The notes under the pieces: model-generated
What the model was told of the DNA's origin: nothing
Database searches by the model: none
What the model saw: the letters and a program-made list of their open reading frames with translations, nothing else
In this document: in pieces, positions 39,409 through 52,955 of the stretch
How the letters are laid out: each line of letters begins with the position of its first letter
Numbering within the stretch: position 1 is the stretch's first letter
Position numbers and translations under genes: made by a program
NCBI GenBank assembly: GCA_037903475.1
Contig: JBAJFG010000039.1
Coordinates: 496,001-560,000 of the forward strand
Source: Ancylostoma caninum
Lineage: Eukaryota > Nematoda > Chromadorea > Rhabditida > Ancylostomatidae
Length of the DNA stretch: 64,000 nucleotides
Direction: 5' to 3'

Positions 39409-39433
39409 GACGTCTTAAACGGGTGACGTCTTC
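39409..39433 (-). promoter_or_regulatory. Conserved promoter block of collagen C
   Basis: The minus strand holds GACGTCACCCGTTTAAGACG and continues TC, 45-69 bases upstream of the ATG, nearly identical to 30336-30360. Downstream CAGTGTCA is also shared by both leaders. Confidence 0.65.
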
Positions 39434-42400
39434 GAACGGTCGCCACGCCCCTACGGCGCCGTACCCGACTGGAAATCACCCGGCCACACGACGATAGCAA
39501 TCACCTAGCTTGTCCGTCGTTGTGCGGAGGTTTCATTGCCGAGACGTCGTTGAAAAAAAATTGACGGCTTCAAGGAAGCGCTTCTCTGCGTCTCTTGCAA
39601 GGAGTATGGTCTCTCACATGAATGGGAGAAAAGAATTGCCAGTTTTTTTACTTGAAGCGGTGCAGAACTAGCGTTGAATTTCCGTGGACCTTTGAGTAAT
39701 TGAATGAAAACTTTCTTCTTTAATTAAAAAAAGGAAAAATTGTGGAAATATGAATTTGAAAACCTAATTACCATACGGTGAAGTTCCAGTATATGCCAGA
39801 ATTCTCAATACATTTTATCCTAACCAACAGCTTCTAGGTTTTGAGGAGGAAAGGGAACAGAAGAGAAAAATTGGTTAAATTCCCAGAAGCCTCACTATTT
39901 TTATATCACAGCACATTTTTGTTTGATTCTGCCTTGTTATAATCGAATCAAAAAGAATCTTGGTTTGAAAGCTGTGCGAGAACTGATCCCCGAGCCCACA
40001 GTTTAATCCAACTGACCCAACCCCTATTACAGTGTTATGAAAAGAAAAATAGAGCGAAGAGCTGCACCAAAAGATTTGATAGCATACACAGTTCGCAATA
40101 GAAAGATCATCGCAGCTGCTAATCGAAATTGGGGACCAGTTCTCGCTTCTACAGCTTCACCTGATAGGACCGAATGTGAGAAATATGCTGATTATACGTG
40201 GGTCCTTTCGTTTCTGCTAAAGCCTCACGACCTTCTATTGTATGTAGTTAATTATTTGTTTGTTTTATATAATCATGCAGATTCAGCTACGCTATAATAT
40301 CATCCAGCTACCCCTTGAGTGAAAAAAGCATCCCTCAAAAATTGAAAAGAAAATATGGAAATTGTGCTGAGCGTTGACTTCATTCGAGGTTTTCCCATTC
40401 CTTTTTTGCGCTGTCCTCCGCTGGTTTTGCTCTATACTACTTTTTGTTGATAGAATCTTAGTCCAGTGGGTTCTAAAAGCAATTGTGATTAATCCATGCC
40501 GATATGACGCAAATACGATTTGAATGGAATTCTTTTGAAATTCCTTTCGTTTTTCTTCCAAACTATCCTGTTCCCTTCTTCATCGAATTAGGCAGTATAC
40601 GTTAGTCTCACACCATCTCTATCCCCCCAACCTCCTGTTTCACTTTTCCTAAACATTTAGGGAGAATTTTATATTTTTCTCTGCATTTTCACCATGCGAA
40701 TTGTCTTTGAGTGTGTATATGCTAATGTTACACTGTTTTCGGAGAGCTAGAGAGGATGCTGAAGCTGGAAACATCCTGAAGCCAGGCAGAAGGACCACTC
40801 AGTGACGGACGTGGAAGGTTTTTTTTTGGTCGACGAAAAATGCGTGTCCGGCTTATGAAATCTACAACTTCATCAAGTCTACTAAATAAAAATAACTAAC
40901 AATAAGTTTGACTTCAGATTACTGAAAATTGAAAATGAGTCAACGCAGTATTTTCTCTCTTTAGGAAGCCACTACTAAGCTCCCTCTCCTCCTCATCTAT
41001 GCCACTGGTGTCGTCTACCGTTCGACCATTCAGGGGAAGACAGCTGAGGTTGCGAAAGAATGGGTGGAATCCCATTTCCATGTATTTTCTATCATGAGAA
41101 AACCTGCACTGCATTCACAAAGAGAACGGAGGCGGCAAGAATCGCTTTCCTGCTCCTCTAACGGCCTTCCGCTGTAGTCAGTGGGTGAAGAACACCCTCA
41201 GCTAATAATAGTCTAGCAGTAGTAGGAGCTTGAACATGAGCCTTTGGTAATCACAAATGTAAAAAAAAAAACAGGAAATTTCATTATAAAACTTAACCTC
41301 AAAATAAAAAATAACTCTCAAAAATTACGAAATCAAAACAACAAAAAAAACGGACAGCAGGCCCAGTCACCTTGATTTGAAAGAAACCATAATTATTATG
41401 TTTAGCGTCTTCCACCTACTTCCTCATAGTGAATTACTCACTCTGGTTAGATACATATTCCTGGTTCTGCGATGGATAAGATCATGAGATCATTCTGTGT
41501 CATTTGTTTATTCAAATGCACTCAATGTGCTCCATAGAATGAAATGAAAACAAAAACTGGAACAGCACGATAATGACAATCAAATATACACTAAGTTATT
41601 TGCTGAGACATTGGTCATGAGAGTAATCTCAGAATAAATTCACTTAGGAACCTCAGTACCCTAAGTACATAGGTCAGGATAACGCTCTTAGAATGTCTCG
41701 TTCGCTGCTGCTCCCTTTCCATCCTGCAATTTGATAATGTATCAAATACGAATGATTCCTGAAGTTTATGTTCCTACAAATGTACGAGAATGTTTATTCC
41801 AGATTCCAAACCCGTTATCCGCAGAAATTACGGATGCGATCTTATTCCAGAACTTGGGTACTTTTGCTACAATCCTAACAATCAAGTATAGACCAGGATT
41901 TTGCGAAATCAAAAAAAACGATATTGTCAGGATGTTGAAGTATTGGTTAATCGCATCCAGTGAACGATCAGGAAAGCTCGGAATTATTGAATTTATAAGG
42001 GGAAGGTTGGTAGCTCCTAACAAGGTGAGGGCAGGTGAGAGACGACCTCGTTAATTACTTTTCGAATGAAAGGTCTCCCTCCCAATCCTTCCCTCAGAAG
42101 ATTTTGCACCATCCTTGCACTTCATTACCACCGAAACGTCGACTATATATACTTTTCTTTCTTAGACCTTCCAGTTGAAGGCCTCAACAGCTTCTTCACC
42201 GGTCCTTCCCTGCTTAAAAGCCAATCCTTATGAATCTTAGCGAATTCTCAAGCTCTAAAACATCTAACTTCGATGGCACTTTACGCTGGTGGAAGAAATG
42301 CCAGCCATATTCTGCGTATGCCGACTGGACCAGCATGTTCCAGCCAAATCACAGAAAATCACATCTTCAGAACCAGTTGGGATAAGCGTTCCGGCGGATA

Positions 42401-42796
42401 AGTGTACTATCTGCGTCGATAGGAATGATGCGTTTTTGTGGTGGCTGAAAGCAGCACGACATTCATGTGCGTTTCCTCGTGCACGACGACGAACCGGTGC
42501 TACGATGACGCTCGTACGTACGCGAAGTTCGCGCTGTGAAGCGGGTTCGGGTACGTGTTATGATTATCAATGTCGTGCGATTCATAGCGCGTCTCACCTC
42601 GGTGACCGCCGCTTCAAAATCGCTGATCCGCTAAGATTTCATCAACACCTGACAAGGTACAGGGAAAAAATTTATTTGTTTATTTATTTATTCGATACGC
42701 TGTAGTAAGACAGACGTGGAAAACTTATATGTACTTATATGTACATTCAAATAGAACATGACCATAAGATCCGAGACTCAGTGCCTGAGTATGGAT

Positions 42797-43021
42797 TTAG
42801 TCATTCTTCGTTTGAAAGAGGCCAAGGTTCCGGTGAATGTAGTGACCTTTTTTCAAGCGAATATATGCCGAACCAGTTCTAACTGTGAAGAAATTAGCTC
42901 TGACCGCGGTTTTAGGTCGTAAGCAGGAAATTTTTGTTTCTCCACCAAGGGTGATTGATTGTACTAAGGTGAAAAATAGTGAAAAATCAGCTCCGGACAA
43001 TCCATTCAATACCTGCACCAT
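42797..43021 (-). mobile_element. LINE reverse-transcriptase C-terminal remnant 1
   Basis: The frame reads QVLNGLSGADFSLFFTLVQS ... KTAVRANFFTVRTGS. This is the pattern (Y/F)K-x-LNG ... FF ... G ... (R/T)xxVRxNFFxxR seen at the C-terminus of many invertebrate non-LTR polymerases. No catalytic RT motifs remain nearby. Confidence 0.45.
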
Positions 43022-46000
43022 ACAAACATCAAAAAGTTACCGCCTCGACTCAAGTTTAGATATAGGAAGCGTTTGTTTCTGTTTTTCGCACTGCCGTGGA
43101 AACCTTACAAGGCCATCAAATAAACGCCAAAAAAAAATTACGAAAAATCGGTATGCTGGACAATCTCTATGAAATATAGTAAAAAATACCAGTAGTATGA
43201 ATACATAGTACGAAACTTGGGAAGCTTCAATTCTCAACAGGTTGACCATTTCACACCCATAAAACCGGCACAACTTCTGCAGGTTAAATTGGGCCAAACA
43301 TGCCTCAGATATTTTTATCCTCAATTTTTATCTTTTATCTTCTCTTCCAGATTGAAAACAATGATCTTACAGCTCTGTTACCTTTAAACATGTTCATAGA
43401 AACCGTAATAAATTAATAAATAAATAAGTTAATAAATAAGGCGTCCATGGTTAGTACGCCTCCATTTCACAATGACTAAAACAGTAGTTAAGCTCAGCTA
43501 GTGATGAGAACTGGTTCCCGGCTTAACAATTCCTCTCTTTATACTTCTATTTAGTTTGATTGATGAAGGAAAGAAAGTAGAGCACGGAAGTCTTGAAGAG
43601 GAATTATTTGAGATGGTACTTGTGTGACATTGCTCGTATTGCACCAACTTCTCCAAAACATCTGAGGGACCAGTTCTCGCCTCCGATTTTTTTGGCATAG
43701 CATAGAGCGAGAGGAAAATGCTAGATATATGCGGACAATTATGTGTATATCGTGTGCAATAAGATGTAATTTCATGTGTGTATATTCCATATATTTCCTG
43801 TGCATTAGACGTAGTTATGTCAAAGACTTTACTGGCAACCCTGCTGTCAGAAAATATTCTGCCAGAATCCTGGACAAACGCCACTGTTACCATATAGAAT
43901 CAACCTAGAGATGTGATGGTTCCTGCTAAAACTGTTTGGCTCACTAGATTTGTTTTTCTTTGGCGGGATGTCATTTTATGGCAAAAGAATTTCGGGAGGC
44001 AAAATTCCTCTACTGTGGGAAATTGGGGAAATTACTCCCCATCCATAGTTTTAGTTATAAATATTGTTAAGTTTGAGTTAAATTCAAGGAAGAGTCAGGT
44101 TCTAAGGAAAGCAAAATTCTGATTCTTACATTACAGGTCTTCAATATTCCGAGTGCATGTATTTTGATCTTGTGTTTCTCATGTTTCTTTTTATTAAATT
44201 CACATTAAGCACTGGAGTAATAACTTTTTTTGTCAATTATTAAATGTAGCTTAAGATTTGATATTTATCATTGCCTACAAAATCCAAACTATGTAGTATG
44301 TGCCTTGCGGAACATCAATTGAATTCAATTTTTTCCTCGACAAGCTCATGTCCAACGGAGAACTCTTCTCTCTTTCTCACAGGTCGCTCACATTTCTCCC
44401 ACAGGTCACTAGCCGTCTGCATCTCTTGATATTCAACGTTCTCTCAATTCCTCAAGGAAATGGAGTTCCCAAAGATCTGTCCACCATGCAGAGAAATTCC
44501 CTAAAGGTCTGCTGAAGCAAGTAGAAACTTCTTTTTCATAGGCAATTAAGCATCGCTTACGGTGCATAGGACATTACGCGAAATTGCCTTCCCAAAGAAA
44601 CGCTTTACACCTGATGTCAGCCTGGCAAAATGCCAAAATGCTTCAGGAACCGGTGCCTAGCCAGTTTGGCTTTGTTGTGCGAAAAAATATCATTTACAGG
44701 AGTAATTATTTTATCATTGCCCAACATTGTAATATCATTACGCTCTCTGATTTCTAGTTTCCATAGAGTCATTATTTTTGCACTGCATTTTTTCCTTTGA
44801 AAAACATTTTTGTTGGATTAATCTCAATGAGCCAAGAAATTGCGTACATAGAGAATTTCCAACGGTCAGCAGTCTCAGCGGCACAAGTAATAGACTGAGA
44901 AATGGGTCACATCACAATTATTAGTCGTCTGTCTACGTATGGCCTCCGAAGGGGCTAGGAATACTTTACTAGTTACTATGGGAAGAAGTAAATATGTGAT
45001 GGTATACGTATTCAAATTAGGGTCACCTGCGGGCGCTTACTCAGGCAAAAAAGTGTGGATGAATGGGCTTTAGACGAAGAGAACATGTGGTAAATAACAT
45101 AGTTTAGGCATGTATTTCTTATTCGTTTATTTATCTATTTATTTACTTGTTCCTCTATTTGGATGAACTACTAAGAATTCAGTTAATCAGGGTTTCAACT
45201 ATTTTTGTGTTGTACATTGATTACAAAAAGTTTGTGGAAATCTAGGGAAACCACTGTTGGACTATATCGACTTTTATCCAGGAAATCTGTGTGGACTTAA
45301 GTGGAAGATCGGCTTCAAAGGGATAGAATTGTGAGGATAGCAGGCCAATACTGTGTATTTCTTCCCAAACACTACTCTATGTGAAAGAACTCGAGCTTAT
45401 ACATCCGTATGACGCACGCAGCTCGCCTGCAGGTAAGGCAGTCGGAGAATTCAAAAAAAAAAACAGCTGATTAATACCGCTTGATGTTTTCGGTAATTGA
45501 CTCCAACACCTACTAAATGTTGTCCGATAGAGAACTCGCCAAATTTTCAAAAAAAATTCTAGTAGTCCATCTTTTTCCTAAAATCTTCCATGATTATGGA
45601 TCAATGAAGACTCAGCTTCTTCGTCGAATTCGAAACGCTCTTGGGAGAAGGGCGCAGGCCTGAAACTCGCCAAACACCATCATCAGCCCGCCCGAATCGT
45701 CTTCAATGTTAAGCGTGCAAAAACGAATCGAGTTCGCGTTTATAGTCGAATTTATTGCTAACGACCTTTCTGTAACTTGGTCTCTTTGGGAAACCAATAC
45801 ATTCGGGAGTGCAACTCGAACTCGACACGGCTAATTCGATTTGATGTTTACGATCTGATGTTTTTGCGTTGTGTTCAGGTATATAAAAGGCCAGGTAGGC
45901 AAGGATGCATGAAGGGTGGGTGATGTGGGGTTAGCATTCGTCGGTAGTGGTGTGCGTATTCAGACCTTTGAGAGGGCGAACGGCGGAGGGAGGGTCTGGA

Positions 46001-46562
46001 AGAAGGACTGGTGCCCCTCCAAAAAAGGGGAACCCTTGCGGCTTGTTGGTCAGATCTCTGGCTAGTCAAGCTCTTCCATGAATGGCAGATAAATGTTCCT
46101 TATCAGTGAATGACCTTGAAATTTGGAGTAATGCTTGTACTGTAAATAATAGAGCGTTAATTAAAGGTGTGGTGGCGTTCATTACAAATTAACTCAATGA
46201 TGAATACGACCTCTATTAGGTCTTCGCTAAGATTGACCATTTTCGTTGTCAGTTCCATTTTCATTAAGAAAGAGAGACAAATAAACAAAGTTTTTCTTAC
46301 ATGGAAAAGCTTGACCTCAGTCCTCCTGTAAAAGTAATTCGAAGGAAAGCAAACATTACAACTTTCCGTACTTCAAGGCAACTACAACCAGAGATAAGGA
46401 AGTCCTACGAAAGGCATACAAGATGTAACTGCGACCGTTAGTGTTTACAGAAGAACATTGATAGTTTAGAGTTCCTGTTGCGTGTTCTCACCCTCAACAG
46501 GAAAGATGTGGTGCTCTTAAAGAAGATCCAGAACAACGTTACCAAGAAAATTCTGTAGCGAA

Positions 46563-46832
46563 ATGGTGGATTCTTGCATGGCAGAATCATTAAAGTCTGT
46601 TTTAGGAATGATTATCTGGACATTCCATCATTTAATTGGAGAAGACATTAATTTTATGTACATAGTCATGGCCTATAAGCTGATCAACCGCCTGATCCCA
46701 ATCTCGGAATCGACATTCTACTGCATAGGACCTTTCGCCACAGGAAGTGGTACAGACAAACTATTCATTAGATCATCCAAAACTTCACTGGGAGCCACCA
46801 CCTTTACGGTTAGAGTGGCCTGGAATCCATAA
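46563..46832 (+). mobile_element. LINE reverse-transcriptase C-terminal remnant 2
   Basis: Contains MAYKLINRLIPISESTFYCI then TSLGATTFTVRVAWNP, again the YK-x-N ... FTVR-x-xWN tail pattern of non-LTR polymerases. Truncated at both ends. Confidence 0.45.
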
Positions 46833-47103
46833 GGCGGGGTAGAACTGTTCCTACCTATTTTGTATCCTTCAAATGTATGCCAAAACTGACTATACTCGGC
46901 TCAGACTAAGACATTTCATTATCATTATTTATTACATGCGCAGAGCACATGTGTATGTAAAATAGATAGAACAACTATGTGACTCACAAGCCAAGATCAA
47001 ATGGGAACAACCGTAATTAACAACCGTGAAAAACTATTAAAAGACAACGAGAGGAGAAATGAGGTAAAACGTATAAAAGACACGATTAGGGCTTCAACTA
47101 TTG

Positions 47104-47322
47104 TCAACTGTCAACTATTCTAGAGAAAGAGTAGAAGCAAGTGGGTAGAAAAGATTTGATCAGCTTCCGGAATTGCGAGCCGGGTCTATGCACAAAAAAT
47201 GTTCGTCTAACCGTAGTCTTGGCTAATGGCAAGTTTAATTTAGATGCAGATCCTCTGGTAAATTGGTAAAGAGTGAAGAAATTTTGGATTTTGACAGCAC
47301 CATTAAGAATCTTGAAGATCAT
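47104..47322 (-). mobile_element. LINE reverse-transcriptase C-terminal remnant 3
   Basis: Reads MIFKILNGAVKIQNFFTLYQ then KTTVRRTFFVHRPGS; same tail pattern as the fragments at 42797 and 46563, in opposite orientation to the latter. Confidence 0.45.
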
Positions 47323-47893
47323 TAGAATATCATTTCTTTGTCTTCAGCGAGCAAGTGAAGAAAGACCAAAGTATTCCGCTCATCTGCAGAAGGAACAGAT
47401 CCGTAATCTAAACCTCCTTTACATATTACAGTGCTTCTTCCATGTTTTGACCGTTTTAATCCATTGTTATATGGAACTATCCTATCCTAGACAAGATTGT
47501 TTGGATTTAATTGGTGCAGTATCATTGTTTTATAACGTTTGTATTGAAAACCGTAAATAAATAATCAAACAGTGCAAATAGGTGTTTTGTTGGATGAATG
47601 GCCCCCCAAACTGGCACGGTGACCCGGTGATTAAGCGCCGATGTGCATATTTTTCGATACATACATACACCTCGAATAGATTTGTTTTTCTTTTTAGTCA
47701 ACATGTTTCGACTACAATAGAGAAATTCTTTACTACCTCAACCCGCACATACCTGAAGCATTTACATAATGCTCTAGAATCATCAAAAGAACAACAATCC
47801 CGTCAAGAGCTCTAGAACTGAGGACCACAATAGGCATGAAAAATAAGCGTGGGTTACAGTATGTTACAATAACTTCACAGATCACTGAGAATC

Positions 47894-49660
47894 TCAATAG
47901 ATTACTCGTCTACGGCGATGGCGGTAGGGTCCTGGTACGCTCCCCGCGAGAGAATCGGCTTGAATGCTATTGGTCCCGCCACTGCTCCACGGCTTTGAAT
48001 GATCATCTGGATTTGCACTTTCTGAATTATCATGGCTCTAGGCTTCTGAGCTTCATTCGAGAAAAAAGGAAAAGTTCAGAAAATGACCATTTGCGGGAGG
48101 GGCAGGTCCTGAAGCAGGATTGGATGGTGGATTCATTGCAGAGGTGTTTGATGGAGCTGGAGCCTTAAACAGTAAAAAATAGTTATCTATCGATGTCTGC
48201 TACATCTGCAGAATCCAGGCCTGACCAATAACTACCTCTCGTGGTTATTTGAGCAATAAGAGCTCAGGAAATACATGCATTATCGAAATTGCTCGTGGTA
48301 AACGTGTTTAACTGTACCTAAATTTACCCCTTACCCAGTAACTGTCGACATGTTTACCCATGCGTAACGTTGTCTTTACCTGCTATTTACCCACGGGTAA
48401 CCATAGCTATTATTGTGAGATTACACATCTTTCGAATGATGCATCTAGAACCAGGCTATAATTTCAGCTAAAAGGAAAATACTTACCGCAAGAAAAGATG
48501 GGGGAGGTGTAGAAGGTGGTGAAGGAGACGGAGACGCAGCTGGAGGAGAATCCGACAACTGGAGAAGGCCCGGATTCATCAGAAAACACATTGTTTGTGG
48601 AGTGTTCGCTCGCCCCGTGGACGAACCTGGAATTCAAAATTATAGCTACACCAGCCTAGAACAGCTCCAAAACTCAATGCTTACCTTGCCGTCTGTTTGT
48701 GGGGTCGTTGACCTGGAGATCGTCACCGGTAGAGCTGCTGGTGAATGAAGAACTCGCAGAATTCACTGTGTTCGCCCTATTTTGCGAGTTTGATGAGCCA
48801 AAAGAGCTCATAGTGTTGGTGACGCAGCTATAGACGAAATTCCCAAGGCCATCGTTGTAATACAAACAAGGCGGTGGTGTCGTTTGACGTGGTGCTGGGA
48901 TAGTCTGTGGTCTTGTTGGTGTCGGTTGTGGTCTTCTGGTGGTTGTCGGCTGAGATCCTCTGCCAGCTGGCTGCTGCGGCCTTGTTACAGTTGTCGGCTG
49001 CCATCTTCTTACGGATGTTGAGACGGGCCGTCTCACAAGTGATGCAGGTTGTGGCCGTCTTCCTGACAGAATGTTAGGGATTTGAACTGACGGTAGTGAT
49101 GCTGGAGCAGTAGCTGGCAAGGTCACGGTAGGCAATGATGGCAGTCTTCCCCGAGAAAGGACATTGGGGTTTCGAATCGGTGGCAGTGAGACAGGAGGAA
49201 TGGTGGGTAGGGTCACTGTAGACAGTCTATTACCTATTGGTAAGTTTAACCCACCTGACGGCTGAGGTGCAGGGCGAGAAGGATTGAGGCGAAACACAGG
49301 ACGCACAGGTGCAGGACGAACACCTGGACGTGCTCTGTTAGCCAGACGAGGAGCAGGTCTAGGCGATGGCCTTCTGTACGTCGCCGGAGGTCTTCTCGTC
49401 GTGGCTGGATTTCTACCTGGCGCGATGGGCGTTCCTGGATTCGGTGGCAAACCATCGCTCTGCGGTTGTTGTGAATCGCTCTGTGTGTGATCCAGAGAGG
49501 AATGCGATGGTTCGTCATTCGGTGGTGGCGATTTGTCGCCTGGAGGATATTCCGCATCGGCAGTATCCATAGGAGGCAATGCATAGCCATCGCTGGAAGG
49601 TAAGCGACAGTGGCCGTAGGTCAGGAAAGAGAAAAGGAGCACGACGGGCAACAGAGCCAT
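47894..49660 (-). CDS. Secreted Pro/Ser/Thr/Arg-rich repeat protein
   Basis: Four exons read leftward: 48685-49660, 48487-48626, 48088-48163 and 47894-48021 (TGA), all phases consistent, 439 residues. MALLPVVLLFSFLTYGHC is a clear signal peptide. Residues 80-260 are low-complexity Pro/Arg/Thr; two degenerate 30-residue repeats (about 148-170 and 178-200) share TVTLP-x4-SLP-x3-PN-LS-R-P. A short segment with two cysteines (PPCLYYNDGLGNFVYSC, 264-279) is the only folded-looking part, followed by a Ser/Asn-rich stretch, a Pro/Ser-rich exon 2 and a basic C-terminus (RHRRRR). Probably an extracellular, perhaps O-glycosylated or cuticle/mucin-like protein; the role is unknown. The last two small exons rest on phase and splice sites only. 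Confidence 0.85.
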
Positions 49661-49670
49661 GCTGAAAATG
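49661..49670 (-). promoter_or_regulatory. Probable spliced-leader (trans-splice) acceptor
   Basis: On the minus strand CATTTTCAG is followed by a single C and then the ATG of the Pro-rich gene. A consensus nematode 3' splice site immediately before the start, with no upstream coding exon, fits trans-splicing of a leader at an outron end. Confidence 0.6.
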
Positions 49671-51112
49671 TTATTTCTTCAATATCGTTGTGAACAAAGC
49701 TTGGATAGCGAAGATAAAACGAAAAAAAATAATTTTTTTTCTTATTTTACCAGATCTAATCAGACCACGCTGAAAAGGAAAGAAATAAATCAAGACGACT
49801 CAGCAAGAAGAATCATGAGCAAAGAAGAGCCTGAGCTCATGCCTCAACGATAAAACGACCTATTCGCAAAGAAAATTTGCTGTAGAAACCTTGTCCGCTC
49901 CCAAAGATTGCAGCATCTATTTATACTCGCAAAAGATTTTGTTGATGCGCCACCAATTAATGCTAAGCCATCCTGTAGGTGATGGTCAGAGCTATAATCG
50001 CGTTACGGCATTGAGGTCGACCTAGCTAAACCTAGGTAACACCAAGAGGTCATTTTATCACAGCAATATTTTCTGAACGTCACAGACCTATCAAGGTTCC
50101 ATCAGAGCAACAATAACCTTGTCACCCTTGCTATTAACTTTCAACTGAAATAACTCCAGAAATCATAGTATCCGGGATCATAATATACACTGAGCAGGGT
50201 AGTTTTTCTATATGGATAGTAAATGAGATATCGGAGTAAAAGACTTCCTGCAAATCCTCTTCATTACTTATTTCCATAAATTGGTGTCAGCGATTTTTAA
50301 ATCTCGAATGTGATCTCCTTATCCATTGCCTGTTTCTACTGTCAGTGTTTCTTCACACCTAGGAGCTCGCCTGTCGGAACAGCAGTGGTTCAAAAGAGGA
50401 CGGTCTGATGGAACTTCACACACATAAATTGTTGGCTGCTAAGTGTACGACTAACACATCAAACAGCACTCTACGATTACTGTTCCGGAACGTTTCAGAA
50501 CACTTTAGCCTTACTACGGTTTTTTTTTGTCGTTTGTGATTGGTTTGAACTGCTCTGAATTTGCTTGTAGTTACGTATTTTTGGCAGAAATCCACGCCAA
50601 GAACAGCACTTTATTCACTTTCGCCCTACCAAAGTACTTTTTGTACAGCTTATTTTAACAATTTCTATCCCTCTATTCGTGGTCCAACCTGAAAACCACT
50701 GCTGTGGCCTAAATAACCGTACCAATAATATGAATGATGTAAAAATCCTTGCATCAGAGCTGTGGTATGGGAATGTGAAGCTTCAAGGAATTAGTGATAT
50801 GTAGGGCGGTGGAAGCCTAATAAGCATCCAGTATCTTACTTACCATTCTGTGCTGCGAAAATCCAAAACCTCTGTATTTGTCAACTTTACCTCAACTCAA
50901 CCGTACTCAGAACCCTCAAAACCTGAGCCCGCACCAGGTCTAGGTGTAGAAAATTCCATAGTTCCAGGAAACTCTAGTACTTTCTTCTTCTTTCCCCTTC
51001 GTAATTTCAGCACACTCTAAGTCCTACGTAGGAGCAAAAAGTTCTATGGCTCCAGACTTTCCAGTACTTTATTCTTTCTGACCTTAATCATTTTTAGCAG
51101 AAGCCCTTCCGT

Positions 51113-51154
51113 CAATTATGGGTTTGCACAGTCCAATTATGGGTTTGCACAGTC
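51113..51154. repeat. Perfect 21-bp tandem duplication
   Basis: Two adjacent identical copies of a 21-base unit beginning CAATTATGGGTTTGC. Confidence 0.95.
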
Positions 51155-52702
51155 TTTTGAATAACTGAATAGGCTAGAAATTTGAAACAGTGAAGTCCAA
51201 GGAGACTGCCACTTCCATACATACCTTAAATCTTACAAATAGAGCTAGAAACCTGTATCTGTAGTACACAGTTTGAGCAGCCTATAATTAATTGATAATT
51301 CCACAGAGACGTCAACAAAATGTTAATTAACTATTTTATTATAGGCTTTTCAAGCTAGAAAATTATAGCTGACAACAATAGATTAATTCATTTTTGTGCT
51401 GGTGGATTTTTTCTTCAAAGTTTTCTACTCCTTCGTCAATGCAACGTGAATGTTCACCCATTAAAAAAAATCATGACAAAATGTGTTAACGTGCCCAAAC
51501 GTTCAAGAAATCAAGATTTTTCCAGGAGAAACCACACAACAGATCCCAATGGCTAGCGGAAAGGTCTTGAAAGTCAGGTATTCGTTACAAAACATCCAAC
51601 GATAAGGAATTTTTGGTCAATAGACATCAGTTTCCGGCTGTATTTCCTATAAAACGAGTTCCTTCACCTATTTCCGGCGTATTTTGATTTAACTATATCT
51701 AATGGTACTTCTGTAATAAACAGATAAGATTGTCAACGATGTAGACTATAGTAATCGATGCCATAAATAGCTACGGTGAACCTTGAACAATGACGCGTAA
51801 TCAGGTTTTCATCGCTAGATAGCCGAGGCAGGTGTAGATTGCCTAGCGATTGCAATACTCCTGGGCATCGAAGATCCTTAAGTTATTTAATCTCCCGCCA
51901 CTTCCTGGCGGCTTTTCTCCCAAAAATATTTACACTCTTTTCATTCAAAGACTTGAAGCAGAGTTATACTCGGACGTTGTATTCCTCTCGTATATAAATC
52001 TAATCCTTTCTCTAAATTAAGAAGTGGAAACTGTTAAAACATTAAACTCGTACTTTTTTTTAAAAAATCCATGAATTAGGAAATAATTTCTTCATTATAT
52101 TTTGTGATCCCATGAAATTGACAGGGAGCCAAATTCTTCCGAGAAGAGGTCGCATTATAAGAGACTTGTTTCTTGAGACGTCACAAGGAAGATTCCTCAT
52201 TTTAGGAGGCAGATGAAAGCCGCGTGACATTTCTCGTTCTGTCTTCTCTACCTCTACATTTTTGTAAGGGTTTTCATGGACGTAGTAAGTTTGCTTTCGG
52301 GTATCAATCGTAGAAACCGGTCACTGCAGGAGTTGACAGCAGTTTGAAATATTAGCACTAGAGCGCTTTTTCGCCAAAATATCATTAGCAATGTCCCAGT
52401 TTGCCGGCTACTATTATGACTGGAGTCGTCCGAAAACACTAGTTAAGGCTTCATGTAGACCCAATAATACCAGGTTGATGCAAAAAAGGCGCCTCTTTTT
52501 TTCAAGGAAGTTTAATTTTATTCAGAAAAGGCTTTACATCTAGATATGGTAACAGACTTGTAGAGCAAATAAAGCTATCTCATTCTGTGCGTATAAGAGT
52601 TATTCCTGCAGTTAGCAGCCGTGAAATAATTGAAAATGTCCAGAAACCTCGTTCTCGACTTTCAAATTTCCTTGATTTTTCTGCCACTCTTCTCAGGCAC
52701 TG

Positions 52703-52955
52703 GGCCGGAAATTCCACAGAAGAATACCGGAATTTCCGCAGGTAACAAGTCGCTTTTTCTGCTGTTCTGCTGCGGAATTTCTGGCATGCTTCTGCGGAAT
52801 TTCCGGTATTCTGCTGCGGAAATTCCGAACGAGATTATTTTGCTGCAGAATTTCCGAAGCGCTTTCCTTCTCTGCGTGCTCTGCCTGTGGGTCTCTTACT
52901 GCTGTTATTTTTCCGAAAGCCGTTTCATTCCGCTGCGGAATTTGCGGCACTTTGT
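52703..52955. repeat. TGCGGAATTTCCG-type minisatellite
   Basis: About ten interspersed copies of (C)TGCGGAATTTC(C/T)G in both orientations, several forming GGAATTTCCGG or GGAAATTCC near-palindromes. Confidence 0.75.

Larger units (their letters stand above)
39434..47893. other. Long gene-poor interval
   Basis: Holds three LINE-like tails (below). A GC-richer patch at 42440-42620 has open frames on both strands but no splice context. A possible exon at 44405-44506 (acceptor CCCACAG, ending near GTCTGC, reading VTSRLHLLIFNVLSIPQGNG) lacks a partner. A TATATAAAAGG box stands at about 45882 with no recognisable transcript after it. Nothing else is supported. Confidence 0.4.

Noticed and set aside
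45640..46080. TATATAAAAGG near 45882 as promoter of a small RNA or protein gene
   Set aside because: A good TATA box, but no coding exon, spliced-leader, 5S or snRNA-like sequence follows it.
49246..49590. Other frames overlapping the Pro-rich first exon
   Set aside because: Compositional shadows of the 976-bp exon, which has the signal peptide and splice donor.
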